Assembly (NCBI GenBank): GCA_019915015.1
Contig: JAHBBC010000005.1
Coordinates: 1,302,001-1,366,000 of the forward strand
DNA: 64,000 bases
Source: Auriscalpium vulgare
Taxonomy: Eukaryota; Basidiomycota; Agaricomycetes; Russulales; Auriscalpiaceae
Direction: 5' to 3'
The notes under the pieces are model-generated. The model searched no databases. It had not been told where the DNA came from and saw only the letters and a list, made by a program, of their open reading frames with translations. Made by a program: the position numbers and the translations under genes. Each line of letters opens with the position of its first letter. Within the stretch, counting starts at the first letter, position 1. Positions 1-13,400 of the stretch are shown here, one piece after another.

Positions 1-1692
1 GGTGATGGAGTAGCGGACGCCAGAACAGAAGACATCAATCCAGCAGCGCGCAAATCCAAGCTAGGAAAGGTGCGAATCAATGAAGGGGACGCGCGGTATG
101 CTCGTGCTCACCTAGCAGCCATGTACATCAATGATTGACGTTCTCCAGCGCGCTGATGTATCACCATTCACAAGAACGCAACAGAGTTGACGTCGTGGAT
201 CTCGACCCATATGGGACTGCTGCACCGTTCATTGACGCTGCCGTTCAGTGCATAAATGATGGAGGTAAGACGTCGCATACCTCGTGACTCACCAGCGCTG
301 AACCACTATCTATGATTTTAGGTTTGCTTTGTGTGACGTGCACAGATCTGTCCGTCTTGGCGACCAACAACTATCCGGAAAAATGGTATGTTCCCGCGGA
401 GCAACGCCACCTCTGGGGACACTGACAATGTGCGGTAGCTACTCGAATTACGGCGGCGTCCCTGTGAAGGCGGAGTATTGCCACGAAGTGGTCAGTGTTA
501 CTGAAATTATAGATGGAATGCCATTGTTAAAGCGAAATCGCTCCAGGCACTTCGTCTTGTCCTGAACACCATATCCTCGTCTGCAGCTCGCTACGGGCGG
601 TACATCCAGCCTTTACTGTCACTTTCTATAGACTTCTACGTGCGATTGTTCGTGAAGGTGCAAACAGGTCCGTTCGAGGTCAAAAAAACGGCTAGGTACT
701 TGCCTGCATCTACCCAATTTCCGCCGTCGTCGCTTACCGTCAACCATCAGCAAAACGTCAATCTACTACGTCTGTTCTGGTTGCCAATCATTCTACGGTC
801 AGCCACTCGGGCGTGTCGTGGAGAAGGTCAATGATCGCAACGGCAACGTCAACCCGCTCTTCAAGACGCATCCCGGACCCCCGATCTCAGAGAAGTGCCC
901 AGAATGCGCTTCTCCCTTACATGCAAATGCCGTCATCTAGTCTACTCAGTGTTGCTGAGCTTACCTCGTTTACAGGTCGCTGGTCCCATGTGGGCAGGGC
1001 CGATACACGATCCCCGATTTGTAGGAAAGGTACTCGAGCACCTGGAGGACAACCAAGACAAGTACGGAACCGCGACACGCATGAAGGGTATGCTTACAGT
1101 GGCACAGGAGGTCAGTATGAAACGCAAGGATGGAATCCTGTTGACATCTTCCCAGGAATTGGATACACCTTTCTACTTCACTCCCTCCCGTATAGCTGGC
1201 TTCTTCCATAGCACATGCCCATCGCTTGACGACGTTGCGTAAGTTATGACCCCGCAATTTTGCAGCTGAACCCCTCATCGCGCCTTCATCGTGTAGCTCG
1301 GCATTACTCAACGCCGGACACAACATTTCTCGGTCGCACGCAGCAGCTGGCTCGCTCAAAACGACAGCGACGCGCGCAGACCTGCACGACGTTTTCCGGT
1401 CGTGGGTTCAGTCGCACCCCGTCAAAATGGAGAAAATAGCGGAGAATGCGCCTGCGCGGGTGCTTCTCGCGAAGGAACCACGGTTGGAGACGCCTGCTCC
1501 AGCCCGCAGGAAGCAACTGACGATGTGTGTTGCAGAGCCAAGGCCGACTTCACGCGCCATCCGCAGACTGTCACACCCTCGTCAAAAGTCAAGCTCGTGC
1601 GGTACCAGCAGAATCCGACCCCGAATTGGGGACCAGGCACCAAAGCGGAGAGTGGTACAAAGAGGAAGCGGCAGAGTGAAGTGGAGAGCTAG
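1..1692 (+). CDS. TRM1: tRNA (guanine(26)-N2)-dimethyltransferase, 3' part (5' end outside window)
   Basis: Trm1 uses SAM to make N2,N2-dimethylguanosine at position 26 of tRNAs in nucleus and mitochondria. The window opens in frame inside the methyltransferase domain. After removing GT-AG introns at 96-148, 265-321, 386-438, 491-546, 696-750, 932-975, 1111-1155, 1239-1296 and 1483-1535, the remaining 1218 bases give 405 residues and a stop. Family landmarks read in order: [15 protein letters not shown] (catalytic DPYG motif), [12 protein letters not shown], the cysteine pair in YVCSGCQSF, a second pair in EKCPECASP (zinc site), [41 protein letters not shown], and the terminal [13 protein letters not shown] typical of the family. 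The N-terminal part, including SAM motif I, lies upstream of base 1. The very small introns are normal for basidiomycetes. Identity is near certain; individual splice sites are inferred. Confidence 0.93.
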
Positions 1693-2021
1693 TGGGAAGG
1701 GGAGGCCCGGGGGTCGGTGGATTTAGCGTAGAACGACTGTCTTCTGTGGTAAGGTCAGCCACGGAGACTAGATTTAGCGGACAACCGTCGACGATCATAT
1801 CATTTTGTTGATCATCGGCCATGCGTGATGAGGCTGCACCCGGGGCTATGGGCATCCCTTCATTGGAAAGCAAGTACCAATATAAAGTGACATACAACGG
1901 GGTGAAGATGCTAGTGTGGTGTGTGCGCGTGCGTAGTGGGAGAAATCCAGGACTATATGAATGGTAGTAGCAACATAACTCAGAGACCATAAGTAAGAAA
2001 CCCTATAAGAAGAAATCTATG
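1693..2021. other. convergent intergenic stretch
   Basis: These 329 bases separate the 3' ends of TRM1 (+) and the MAPKKK gene (-) and must hold both 3' UTRs and polyadenylation regions. AT-rich patches near 1875-2030 are compatible with this, but I see no distinct element. Confidence 0.5.
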
Positions 2022-5000
2022 TTATGAATTGTTCTTTCCAGCACCCTTCTTCCCGGTCTTCTTGTTCAACCAAGGGTGGCCCAGTAGATCGCCTGCGGAA
2101 GGCCGGAGTTCATGATCGAGCTCGAAGCACAGCTCAAGGAAGTCTTGCGCATTCGCACTGACATCCGAGGGGATTGGCGGCTTCGCGCTGAAGGAGCCGA
2201 TCTTAAAGATGGCCTGCATCTGATTGAGCTGTGCCCAGGGGTGCTCGCCGGTGAGCATTTCGACGACCAGACAGCCAACGCTCCAGATGTCAGCCTTCTT
2301 GGTGTATGCCGTCTGCTTGACAACCTCGGGGGCCATCCAGAATACGGAGCCCTGCAGGGATGGGCGATGAAGGCGATTGCCAGGCATGAGGTCTAGAGAA
2401 TGAAACGTCAATAAAGATACCGGAGAAGACGATGTCACGACTGACTATCTTCAAGCTTCTTGGAGATACCGAAGTCAGATATCTTGACACCGCCTTTGTT
2501 GTCAACGAGGATGTTGGCGCCCTTGATGTCGCGATGGACAATACCACGCTCATGGACATAGTTCAACCCGTCCAGGATCTGTCGCACGAAGTTGCGAACA
2601 AGCTGCTCCTCGAAGGCGCCGTAGTTGCGCAAGAGCGCCGTGACCGAACCGCCAGGGACATACTCTAGGAAGATATTGAAGAACTCGTCATCAGAGGAGG
2701 AGTCTGAAGATCGGAGATATATGTCAATCATGAGGGAGAAACGATGGTTCGCAAGGGACTCACAGAGATACTGAACGATGTGCTCGTGCTCCAGGTCCTT
2801 CAGCAGCTCAATCTCCCGTTCCAGAGCATCCACCATGGTGTTCCTGCGCTCATCAGACGCGCCAGACGGCACCTCCACTTGCTTGACCGCCATCAGAAGA
2901 CCATTCTCTGCGTCCATGCCCAGGTAGACCTTTCCGAACGACCCAGCACCAATCAGTGCACCCTTGATCCATTTGATACCTGGAATATCAAGTTAAGGCT
3001 CGGCACTTAGAACAAATGAAGAGGAACATCAACGCACCTCCGGAGGAAATGGCCCGTCCAGTACCGTCCTCGTCCTCATCGTCCTCGTCCTCCTCATCGT
3101 CGTATTCCTCATCCGACTCGATGTCCTCGTCTGCTTCAGATGTTTCGATGGGAACATCCATCGGAGCCTCTGGCTCCTCTAGCTCTGGCTCCTCCTCCTC
3201 CTCTTCGTCAGCAGTGACGGTGGTCCACTCCTCAGTTGATGCGCTATCGCCTGATGGTCCGCTGTTCCTACGACTTTCTACCTCCGCAGTGATCTCATCG
3301 ACGGTCATGAAGCTTGCAGTGTCTGACACGTCGCGTTTGCTCCGGAGTTCGGTTATGTAGCTCATCCGCTTGGATGAGGCCGAGGACAGCGGGCGGGTGC
3401 CGAGCTTACCGCCAGTGAGGCCATGCATCGTTTCAGAGAACGATTCAAACGAGAAATTGACCTCAGGAAGTAGATGCGCATGTGAAGACTGCTTCTGAGG
3501 AGTCACATCTTCATCCTCGGGGTCCAATTCGATGGCAGAGCCGCCCTCGACAGACAAGGACACGCGAGGCGCAGGTTCCAGCGGGTCCGGTTCCTCGGGC
3601 GCATGCTCTAATACGGGAGGGGCGAGTGAGGATACAGTGGACGCCCTATGAGAGGCCTTGTGCGATGCCAGCGTGCTAACGCTGAATCTCGACGATGAAC
3701 GTGGATTGAAGGAGATGGTGCTGTCGCGCTTGCCGAAGCTGATACCGCCTGCCCGCAGCATGCTGTGGCGAGCGGTCCGTTCTAAGACCTTCTTTTCGGT
3801 GAAGGGGAAATACTCGGCGAGATGGTTCGTGATGAGTTCGCTTGGGGGTCGCTGCCCGAAGAAATTGCGCAATTTCGCTGGGATCTTAGACTGCCCAGAC
3901 GAACGTTTTTCTTCCGCGGTAGCTTGCGTCGGAGACGATGGCGAGTCGAGCGCTTTTTCCGGATCAGCGACTCCAAGTCCACTAAGGACGCTGATAGTGC
4001 TCGCGCGCTTCATGCTCTTTAGTGTCGCCCCTTGACTTGACGCGACAGAGCCTCGTAAGGTCGGCGACAGCTGGGCGGCGTCCTCGTCATCATCATCCAT
4101 AGGTAACCTCGGCACAGCAAATTGTGGGCTATCCGGGGTGCTGTATTGGCCAGACGGAGGTTGTTCTCCGAAGACTTGGGCCAGAGCCTTCGCACGTCGG
4201 TTCTTGCCAATGAAACCCCTGCGGAGCGTAAGACCGTGCTCTCGTGCAGGGTCATCTGGCGGTGCGTGACAGATAGACAGCAACTGCGCTTCAGTGAGCG
4301 GTGCACCTGTCAAGGTCGTCGTCAGTGATGAACTCGTAATTGGGCGCAGTCATTTCGCATCTGCCAACGAACCTGGCGACGCCTGGTGGCCCCAATCGAG
4401 GAATACAGCCCATCCGTCCACGCTGAGTCCTCCATCTTCAATTCCCACACGATCAAGGGCATCGAAGTCAGAACCGCGGTTGTTGAGCTTCCCAAATTTC
4501 TTCAATGCCTTTTCAAGGACTTCGATACCGCCATGGCAATCTTCCACGTTAATTGTGGCGGAATGTCCTTCGCCCGCCAACTGAAATTTGACTAGCTTGC
4601 GCCGCAAGTCTACGAGAGACGGCGTTGTGTTGACGGAGGGCGTGGTTGGACGGCCAAATGGCCCACGTCCGACCGTAAATGAGGTTGGAGGCGATGGAGA
4701 CCCCGACGGCATGGGCTGTGTGGGAGTATGCGCGCCCATGAATGACTCTGCTATGGGTGATAGAGCAGTGTTGATTTGGGGTTGAAGGCTTTGCGAATAC
4801 GGGTGATTTCCTGGTGTGGGGGCCGGGCGAGGAGCCACCCATTGCGAGGGTCCCGGGACGCTCGTAGCATTGGTATTGGGCGCCGATAGGTTACGTCCAT
4901 GAACAGCGGAAGGGTTCGGGGATCGTGCTGCACCGCGTGGGGGAACGCTGGGAAGAGGAGACTGTGACCGCACCGGCGTCTTCACTCCGGACATACCAGG

Positions 5001-6011
5001 TCGGGGATCGGAGGGGAGGCCGTAACCGGACCAGTTCTGCGCTAATTGCGGCGTGAGTAGACCTGGGGCAGGCGCTGGAGGCAACGGTTGTGAGGTATAC
5101 TCCGGTGCATCCAGAGTGGGGGTTTTGCGCCCTGTAGGCCCTGAGCCCAGGAGATTGCGTGTGCGACCCGCGGGGGCAGGAGGGGGCGGCGGTGGCTGAC
5201 CGCGAGGCACTGGCGGGAGGGGTATTCTTGGGCCTGCAGAGTGAGAGCTGCCGGGAGTGGAGGAATGAGGTGTTGAGGAGGAGTTTTGTACTGACGATAC
5301 GGGCTGAGGGAGCGGGCGAATATTTGACCGCGAATTGGACGCCGAATCAGGTCCTGCCGTGCCATCGCGGATGAGGTGTGGAAGGTTGGACTGGGGACCG
5401 GCAGATGAGTTGAGTTGTAGCGGGGGAGGCCTGCCATGGTCCTGCCGACGTCGAGAGCTGGGCGACGGGTTCGACCCCATGCGCTTATGGCCCAAATCTT
5501 CGACGTTGATCGTGACCCGAGGGCGGCCTGCGCCAAGAAATGAGTTTCGGTCGGTCTTCGTTGAGCACTTCTGTCTCAGCTGTTTCACGGCATTCAAAAT
5601 CCGAAGGCGGTCGCCGATGCTCGTGATGCCCATCTCCTTCAGTGTCTCCTGGTCCAGCTCAAGCAACACATCCCCGCGGATGTCGTTCGCTTTGAATGTT
5701 GAGGCTTGATGGCTGCACTTGACCTCTGTCAGCCAACCGGAGATGTGGGTGTCCGTCCAGGTCTTGAGAAACTCTGCGTATTTCATGCCGGATGGCAACT
5801 CGAGGATCCCAACGGCGTGCGACGCCGTTGTGGGTGTTCCGGGAGCGGACGGGCCAGGACGTAAGCTATGAATAGCATTGGCAACGGCACGGGGAGGGAA
5901 TGGGGGCTGTTGGTTCTGGAAAGTGGTGAAGGCTGCCGATGGGGATGATGCTTGTGAAGAGGGTTGCGATAGGCTTTCCAGTTGGGGGTTGCTCATCGTG
6001 ACAGCGGCCAT
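2022..6011 (-). CDS. STE11: Ste11/Byr2-type MAP kinase kinase kinase (SAM, Ras-binding, kinase)
   Basis: Five exons (6011-4373, 4306-3038, 2979-2764, 2703-2446, 2392-2022) give 1250 residues. In order: a Ser/Pro-rich start; a SAM domain (about 75-150, [16 protein letters not shown] to LNAVKQLRQ); a long Pro-rich linker; a Byr2/Ste11-like Ras-binding region (about 465-545, [19 protein letters not shown]); an acidic, low-complexity stretch just before the kinase; and a C-terminal kinase domain from about 970. The kinase shows the glycine loop GAGSFGKV, lysine in [20 protein letters not shown] and WMAPEVV, so it should be active. Fungal relatives act in mating, filamentation and stress MAPK cascades downstream of Ras and Ste50-like adaptors; that role here is by homology. 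The first ATG at 6011 is followed by a second at codon 6, so the exact start is uncertain. It is transcribed away from AGS1. Confidence 0.92.
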
Positions 6012-7400
6012 GGTGAATGATTGCAGGGTGGAAAAGGGTGCACTCGAACACTGTGCAACAGTGCGAGTTTAGGAATAATGGGGAGCTGGGTAGCAAGGAG
6101 GACCAATAAGTATGAGGGAACGCGTGGGCCGCTAGTTATGAGGATGGACAACACCTTGGGCTCTGTCGCGGTACAATAACCCTCCGGCCGCAAAAGGGAG
6201 TCGCGCGCTGTCCTTTGTATTGTACTTGCACTTGCGAACGCCGGCGGCCCTGGAGAGTTGTGCGCGACAAAGCCGTGTGACTTGTGTTATTGTCAAGACC
6301 TGGCCGGGTGCAGGCAAGATGCACGGATGCAGGCTGTGGCGAGCGAAAGACAGGCCGGCGAACGAAAGGGTGATGGAAAGAAAGGAGGATAATCAAAGCG
6401 TATATATGAGCGAAGGAGACAGAAAGGGTGTCGATCCAGAAATGTATCAGACGGCGCTTATACAGTCGGGCTTGCAGACTTGGCCAAGCAAGGGCACCAC
6501 CGATTCCGAAGGCTGTGAATGGCACTGACGACGTCGGCTGGCCAATGATCAACATTATCATATATTCGATCTCACATTACGGGATACGCTGGTGAGTACA
6601 TCGACATTCGCGAGCCAATCGTCTTCCATCATCCGTCAAATGTAAGCTGTGCCCGTCGGGAGGCCTCATCTCAGGCTCTACTAGCCGCTGGAATCGATCG
6701 TACGCCGGCGCCGGAATGATCAAATTCAACACGCTTGCGCTGGCAAGGGCTGGCGCCGTGACCGGATACCCCCGCAAGGATATCCCACAGTCGATCTTCT
6801 CTATGCGAAGCTTGCCACGCGTGTGATGCACACGTTGACACGAGACGTTACTGAGGAAGGACATGCATAAATGATGGTCGTCGCAGGTGCCCAGACGGAG
6901 GCGGTCGAGCGCGCGACGTGCCTTGACAGAGCGTACGCGGCGAGCCTATATGAAGCCAAGGTCCGAAGTCGAGCGCCTTGGGCTCGAAGCACTCGAGTGC
7001 CCCAGGGCGTGCCGGCCTCCGTCGACCTGGGCAGTGTGCAGCGTCGAGTCGAGGGCGGTGCAGACGTCGCGACGGTCAAGCAGGACCGGGAGGACGAGTG
7101 TCAAACGCAGGTCAAACGCGAGTGACAGCGGGCGCCTTGGTGGATTCCCACGTTCGTGTGGTAAAATGAGGACGGCGCGGGCCTGTCAGACCGTCTCTTT
7201 TCTATCGGCCACCGTCGACTAGGGTATCGCTTTCCTCCCCTCATATAATCTCCCGACGACCTTGCAGGCCTTTCTTTCTTTCTTTCGCTTGTTGTCTTTC
7301 CTTCCTTCCCCGCTCGCTCCCGTGTCCCCTCCCGACAACAACTCCACCTCGTCCCCACCGCACACCTCCTGCCCCTGCGACGCGCCCGCCCCTCTCCAGA
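6012..7400. promoter_or_regulatory. divergent promoter region between STE11-like gene and AGS1
   Basis: About 1.4 kb without a supportable gene lies between two divergent start codons. A pyrimidine-rich tract from about 7265 to 7400, with repeated TTTC then CCTTCC and CCC runs, directly precedes the AGS1 ATG. This is a common fungal core-promoter/5' UTR feature. Short open frames here show no protein-like composition. Proximity suggests, but does not prove, shared regulation of a MAPKKK and a cell-wall synthase. Confidence 0.5.
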
Positions 7401-10400
7401 ATGCGGTTCTCCTGGGCCGTTTGGTCCCTCCTGTCCCTCGCCAGCGTCGCCCTCGCGTCCCCTTATCGAGACGACCTCGTCGACTACAACATCAACACCA
7501 ACCAGAACGCCCAGTCGCCGCTGGAGTATACCACCTCACGCCCAAACACCACGTATACCCCGTCGCCCCCAAATTGGCGAGCAATTCCCTTCTATACCAT
7601 ACTCCTCGACAAGTTCGCAGACGGCGACCCCTCCAATAATGACTACTTTGGGACCATGTTCGAGTACGACTGGAGGGAAACACAACTAAGGTTTGGCGGC
7701 GACCTGAAGGGGCTGGTGTCCAAGTTGGATTACCTGGCTGGCATGGGCGTGAAGGCAATCTTCGTGTCTGGTACACCGTTCATCAACATGTTGTGGCAGG
7801 CGGACAGTGCGTGCATCTCTTCCCTTGCCGACTATCTGATGACGAACGCTATACAGGCTACTCCCCCCTCGATTTCACCGTCCTTGATCCCCACTGGGGT
7901 ACATTGGCGGACTGGCGAAGCACCATTGACGCAATCCACGCCAGGGGGATGTACTTCATGGCGGATTTCACAGTTGGGACCATGGGTGACTTGGTCGGCT
8001 TTGATGGGTATATGCTCCCTACCGGTTCAACCATGACGGTATCTGATGACGCGCCGTAGATTCCTGAACTCCTCGACCCCCTTCGATCTCAACGAGCACT
8101 CGGCTGTCTGGAAACACCCCAACTACATGCCGTGGAACTTCACAGAGTACAAGGACTTCGAAGTACGTATCAGGTAGCATCCACGCGGTATGCAAACGTC
8201 TAATGCAGTTATTCTAGATCGACAACACTCGAAACACTTCCTGTGTGCTGCCGAAGTTCTGGCAAGACGACGGTACAGTGGTCACGCTGCAGACGAACGG
8301 ATGTCTGCAATCGGACTTCGACCAGTATGGTGACACTGAGGCATTCGGTGTGCATCCCGACTACCAGCGTCAGCTGTCGAAGTTTGCTTCCGTACAGGAC
8401 CGCCTGCGAGAGTGGAAGCCAAGCGTCATGGACAAGCTCAAGGTCTTCTCTTGCCTCGCTATCCAGGCCCTGGATCTCGACGCCATCCGTATCGACAAGT
8501 CTACCCAGGTCACCGTTGACGCGCTTGCCGAGTGGGCTGCTGGGGCTAGGGCTTGTGCTACCAAGTTCGGGAAGAACAACTTCTATATTGCTGGTGAGGT
8601 CACTGGTGGAGATACCTTTGGCTCGCTCTACTAGTAAGTGGAGCAGCTTATTGTACTTGATCGTCTGCTCAGGCGTTCCTTTCATATAGCGGACGAGGCC
8701 GCACCCCCACGATGCTTCCGCCGGGTTTCCTTGCTGCGGCGAATCTTACAGAGACGCAAAACCAGTTCTTCCTCCGCGATGCCCCTCTCAATGCTCTCGA
8801 TGGAGTCGCGTTCCATTATTCGACCTACCGCTCCTTGACTCGCTTCCTTGGAATGGATGGCAACTTGCAAGTTGCCTTCGACGTCGACGTCAACTTTGTG
8901 ACAGCCTGGAATCAAATGTTCGTCAACAATGACTTCCTGAATGCTCAGACCGGTAAGCTCGATCCCCGGCACATGTTCGGCACCAGCAATTTCGACGTTT
9001 TCCGTTGGCCGAGTCTGGAAAATGGCACCGCGAGGGGCGCTTTGGCCACCTTCGTCACATCTTTGTTGATGCCTGGCATCCCCTTGGTAAACTTTATGTT
9101 ACATTATAGTATCATCACCCAATGACGCCTGCATCCCAGTTGTTCTATGGCGAAGAACAGAGCTTCTACATGTATGACACCGGCGCATCCAATTACCTTT
9201 ACGGGTGCGTAGCTGCTTGCCTTTCTCGAATTTTGGTGACGTCGCTCAACGAATTCTTTTCCAGTCGTCAAGCCATGATGAGCAACAAGGCTTGGCAGCG
9301 CCACGGGTGTTATCGCCTTGGTTCCGACCAGTACTTCAATATGCCGCTGGAGAAGTCTCTACTTGGTTGCATGGACGACTGGAACTCGCTCGACCACTTC
9401 GACCCGACAGCTGACAGCCGGCGCATGACGGCCCATTTCTTGTATCTGCGCACGGTGTACAACTCTCTTCAGGACGGTTTCAACCTTGTGCAGCGCGGGA
9501 ACTGGACCTACTACATCTCCCGCCCTGGTTCCAACAACACGGACACAGAGATGGGCCTCTGGTCGGTGTCGCGTTCCGGCATCAGTGGAGTACAGACGCT
9601 CTCAGGCAACCACACAGACCAAGTCTGGATGCTGTACACGAACGAGAATAGGTCGCAGACGTACACCTTTGACTGCAAGTCTACGTCCTGGATCTCTTCG
9701 CCATACGTGTCTGGCACTGTGGTGCGAAATTTGGTCGCTCCTTTCGAGCAATACACCCTCCAAGACTCGCTCTCGGCGTTCAACCTCGACAACAAGGCTC
9801 CATGGCAGGGATGCCTTAACTCAGTCGAGATGGATACATACGGCTTCAAGATCCTTGTGCCAGTCGCAGAGTGGGTGGCCCCGCGTCCTGCCTTGACCAA
9901 GTTCTCGCCTGGCCACGATGCTCGCATCCAGTCTGATGCTGGAGGTTCGAATACGACCTCGGTTACCATCACGTTCGAGTTCAACACTGTAATGAGCTGC
10001 TCGGGCGTAACAAACGCAATCTCTTTCAACATGTCGTCTTCCGGTCACGGCGGCAACCCTACATTTGATAAGACCTCCCCGAAGTGTGGTGCGGTTACCA
10101 ACCCTGACCCCGCCAAGATTCCCGGGGACACGCCGTCCGCTTGGTCTTGGTCTGCCACACTCCAAAATGTTCCTGATGGCATCCTTGCGATCACATTGGA
10201 CAATGCGGTCGCTGCCGACGGTGTTACTACAACAGGCGTAAGTCTCTGCAATCGAGATGTCAATTTTCGCTAACCTGTCCTTCTTCAGGCTGTCGACAAT
10301 CTGCTCCTGCGCAAAGGCACAGCGAGCAATGTCATGGTGTTCCCGGACGCCGACTATGACAATGACGCTTTCGGCTACTCCAACGGACAATACACGTTCG

Positions 10401-13400
10401 CGCACAAGGCGTACGGTGCTGACGCATTCCGCTACTCCTGGAACTTTGGCAGGAACTGGACAACATGGAAGAGCTGGGAGGACACAACGTTCATTGATGA
10501 CAGCGTCTTCAAGGGATCAGATCTTTTCTGGGAAGGCGAGCACATCCTGGTGCAGTGTACGTTATCTGGCCCTCATCCGTTAGCTATCGTACTAAGTCTC
10601 ATGCGCAGACTGGAGCGATGCGGCGAAAGCGGCCACCACGGTCGTACACGCCGATCGCAGCTTCAGCCGCAACCGTCGTGTTCCTCAGCTTCTCGCGCGC
10701 GGTCCCTTCAATCAGTGGGGCTTCGACAAGGGTATCTCAGCGGAAATGACGCAGAACAATGACGGCAACTGGGAGCTGGAGATCATGGCGAACTGGCCGA
10801 CTTACGTTCAGCTGAACGTGTTCGGATATGATGACTTCTACTACGGAGACGTGGATGGGGACGGTATTTTGGACCGTCTGCCCCCCAATACCGCTGCTCC
10901 TAACTACGTCAACATGTCTGCCCCTCCGCACCCTCATCTGGCGTGGACGCTAGTCGTTAACGATGCGGACATGTCTTGGAGCCTGGAGCCTCGCGGTAAC
11001 TCCTTGGTCGGCGCTATCATGTACGCCTTGCTCCTCTCCATCCCCATCATCACCGGCACTCTCGCCGTCGTGGTCTTCATGTGGTCATTCTATGGCATCA
11101 AGCACAACAAGTGGGGTGTCGACACAAGCAAGGGACACAGCAACTACTTCCCGATCCTCGGCTCCCTCGGCAATAAGTCCAAGTCGGACTTGAAGGAACC
11201 GTCACATATGCATATGTCGGAGAAGTTATTTGGGCACCACAAGCAGACGGATGTCATTGGCTGGCCCGAAGACAAGAACAAGCGCCGCAAGGTCCTCATC
11301 TCCACGCTGGAGTACGAGATCATCGATTGGAAGCTGAAGGTTAAGATCGGTGGTCTCGGTGTGATGTCAAGCTTGATGGGGAAGGCCATGACGGACGTCG
11401 ATCTCATATGGGTCATTCCCAAGGTCAAGGATCTCGAATACCCTGCTGGCGATCCGGCAGAGCCGATCGAGGTCATCATCTTCGGGGAGCCGTATCTCAT
11501 CGAGGTTGAGACGCACGTTCTGGACAACATCACGTATGTCATCCTTGACAGTCCTGTTTTCCGGGCGCAGACAAAGGCCGACCCTTACCCCGCTCGCATG
11601 GATGATCTTTCGTCTGCGATCTTCTACTCGACGTGGAACCAGGCCATCGCCGCAACCGTTCGTCGGTATCCTGACATTGACATATATCACGTCAATGACT
11701 ACCACGGCGCCCTCGCTCCCATCTATCTGCTGCCTAAGGTTCTTCCCGTCTGCTTGTCGCTTCACAATGCCGAGTTCCAGGGTCTGTGGCCATTGCGGAC
11801 AAAGGAGGAGATGAAGGAAGTCTGCTCGGCCTTCAACATCAGCAAGGAACACTGCACGAAATATGTTCAATTTGGAAACACGTTCAACTTGCTGCACGCC
11901 GCAGCTTCATTCATCAGCGTCCACCAAAAGAGCATCGGCGTCGCCGGTGTCTCTGACAAGTACGGTAAACGCAGTTGGGCCCGCTACCCCGCTCTTTGGA
12001 CTCTGAAGCACGTCGACTCTCTCCCCAATCCTGATCCCAGCGACATCGAGGCCCTGGATGAGGTCGCCGTCAAGGTATCTGAAATTCAGATCGACCAAGC
12101 GGCAGAAGCGGAGCGTCCGGAACACAAGCGTCAGGCGCAGGAGTGGGCCGGTATCAAACAAGACCCTGACGCTGACTTGTTCGTGTTTGTCGGTCGTTGG
12201 TCAAAGCAGAAGGGTGTCGATTTGATTGCCGATGTCATGCCGTCTTTGTGAGTCATTCGTTTCGTTGAACTTTGAATCCAATTCATCCTTCCATAGGTTG
12301 GACAAACGCCCCTCGATCCAGTTGATCACTGTGGGACCCGTCATCGACCTGTACGGACGATTCGCAGCCGAGAAGCTCAACCGGTTGATGCAATTGTATC
12401 CTGATCGCGTCTTCTCAAAGCCCGAGTTCACTGCACTCCCACCCTATCTGTTCAGCGGTGCTGACTTCGCTCTCATCCCCTCTCGCGATGAGCCCTTCGG
12501 TTTGGTCGCCGTCGAGTTCGGTAGGAAGGGTGCCCTTGGTGTTGGCAGTCGTCTGGGAGGCTTGGGTTTGATGCCTGGATGGGTAAGCTATCATCAACTT
12601 GAATGTCTACGTATTGAACTTAACGATCTTTCCAGTGGTTCCCCGTCGAGTCGATGTCAACCGGTCACATGTTGTCCCAGCTCTCAAAGACGATCAAGTT
12701 GGCTCTCAAGTCCTCTGAGGAGGAACGTGCAATCCTTCGTGCACGCTCCGCAGTCCAGCGTTTCCCCGTCGTCGAGTGGCGCCAGCGTATGGAGGACTTC
12801 CACAAGCGCAGTATTGGCGCTAGCCGAAGTATTGCCGGTCCTGAAGCCTGGCGTCGCACTGACGGAGCCTCCGGAGGTGCCTACGCTATCCCTGATCACG
12901 ACGATTGGAACCCTGAGCACCAAGCGGATCCATCACAGCCAGAGTGGGACAGCCGCAGCATCGCTGAAAGCCCGAGGGTCAACGTCCCTGGCTCGCCTGG
13001 TCAATGGAGTCAAGAAACGCTGACACCTGGTGGAGATCCATTCCTGACCGCCCCGCCCCGCCTCATTCCGGATAATCGCGTCTCCGTTGCCAGTAATTCC
13101 TCAGACGCTGAAGCCGACTACTTCTCGCACAACAGAGCTGGCAGCGAACAGCCACAACAGTTCGGGACTTTCTTGGACAGAGCTAACCGTGCCATTGCCC
13201 GTGATCAGAAGAATGCGCCGGATCCTTTCTTGGAAGCCCCATCGCGACCATTCGGTGCTCACAGCCGAGTGTCCTCTGTAGAGTCGATAGCATCCATCGT
13301 CGATGAGAAGGCTAACTCGCCCTTGAACAAGGCCATTGCCTCAGTACGTCTCCGCTATCATCTCCGTTTGCGTTTACCCGTGAATATTGATATATGTGTA

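Noticed and set aside
3055..3215. Ser-rich plus-strand frame with a TCC/TCG run
   Set aside because: It is the antisense shadow of the acidic (Asp/Glu-rich) linker in the MAPKKK gene.
6136..6561. 141-codon minus-strand frame in the STE11-AGS1 intergenic region
   Set aside because: Composition is not protein-like, there is no family resemblance, and it lies in the promoter region.
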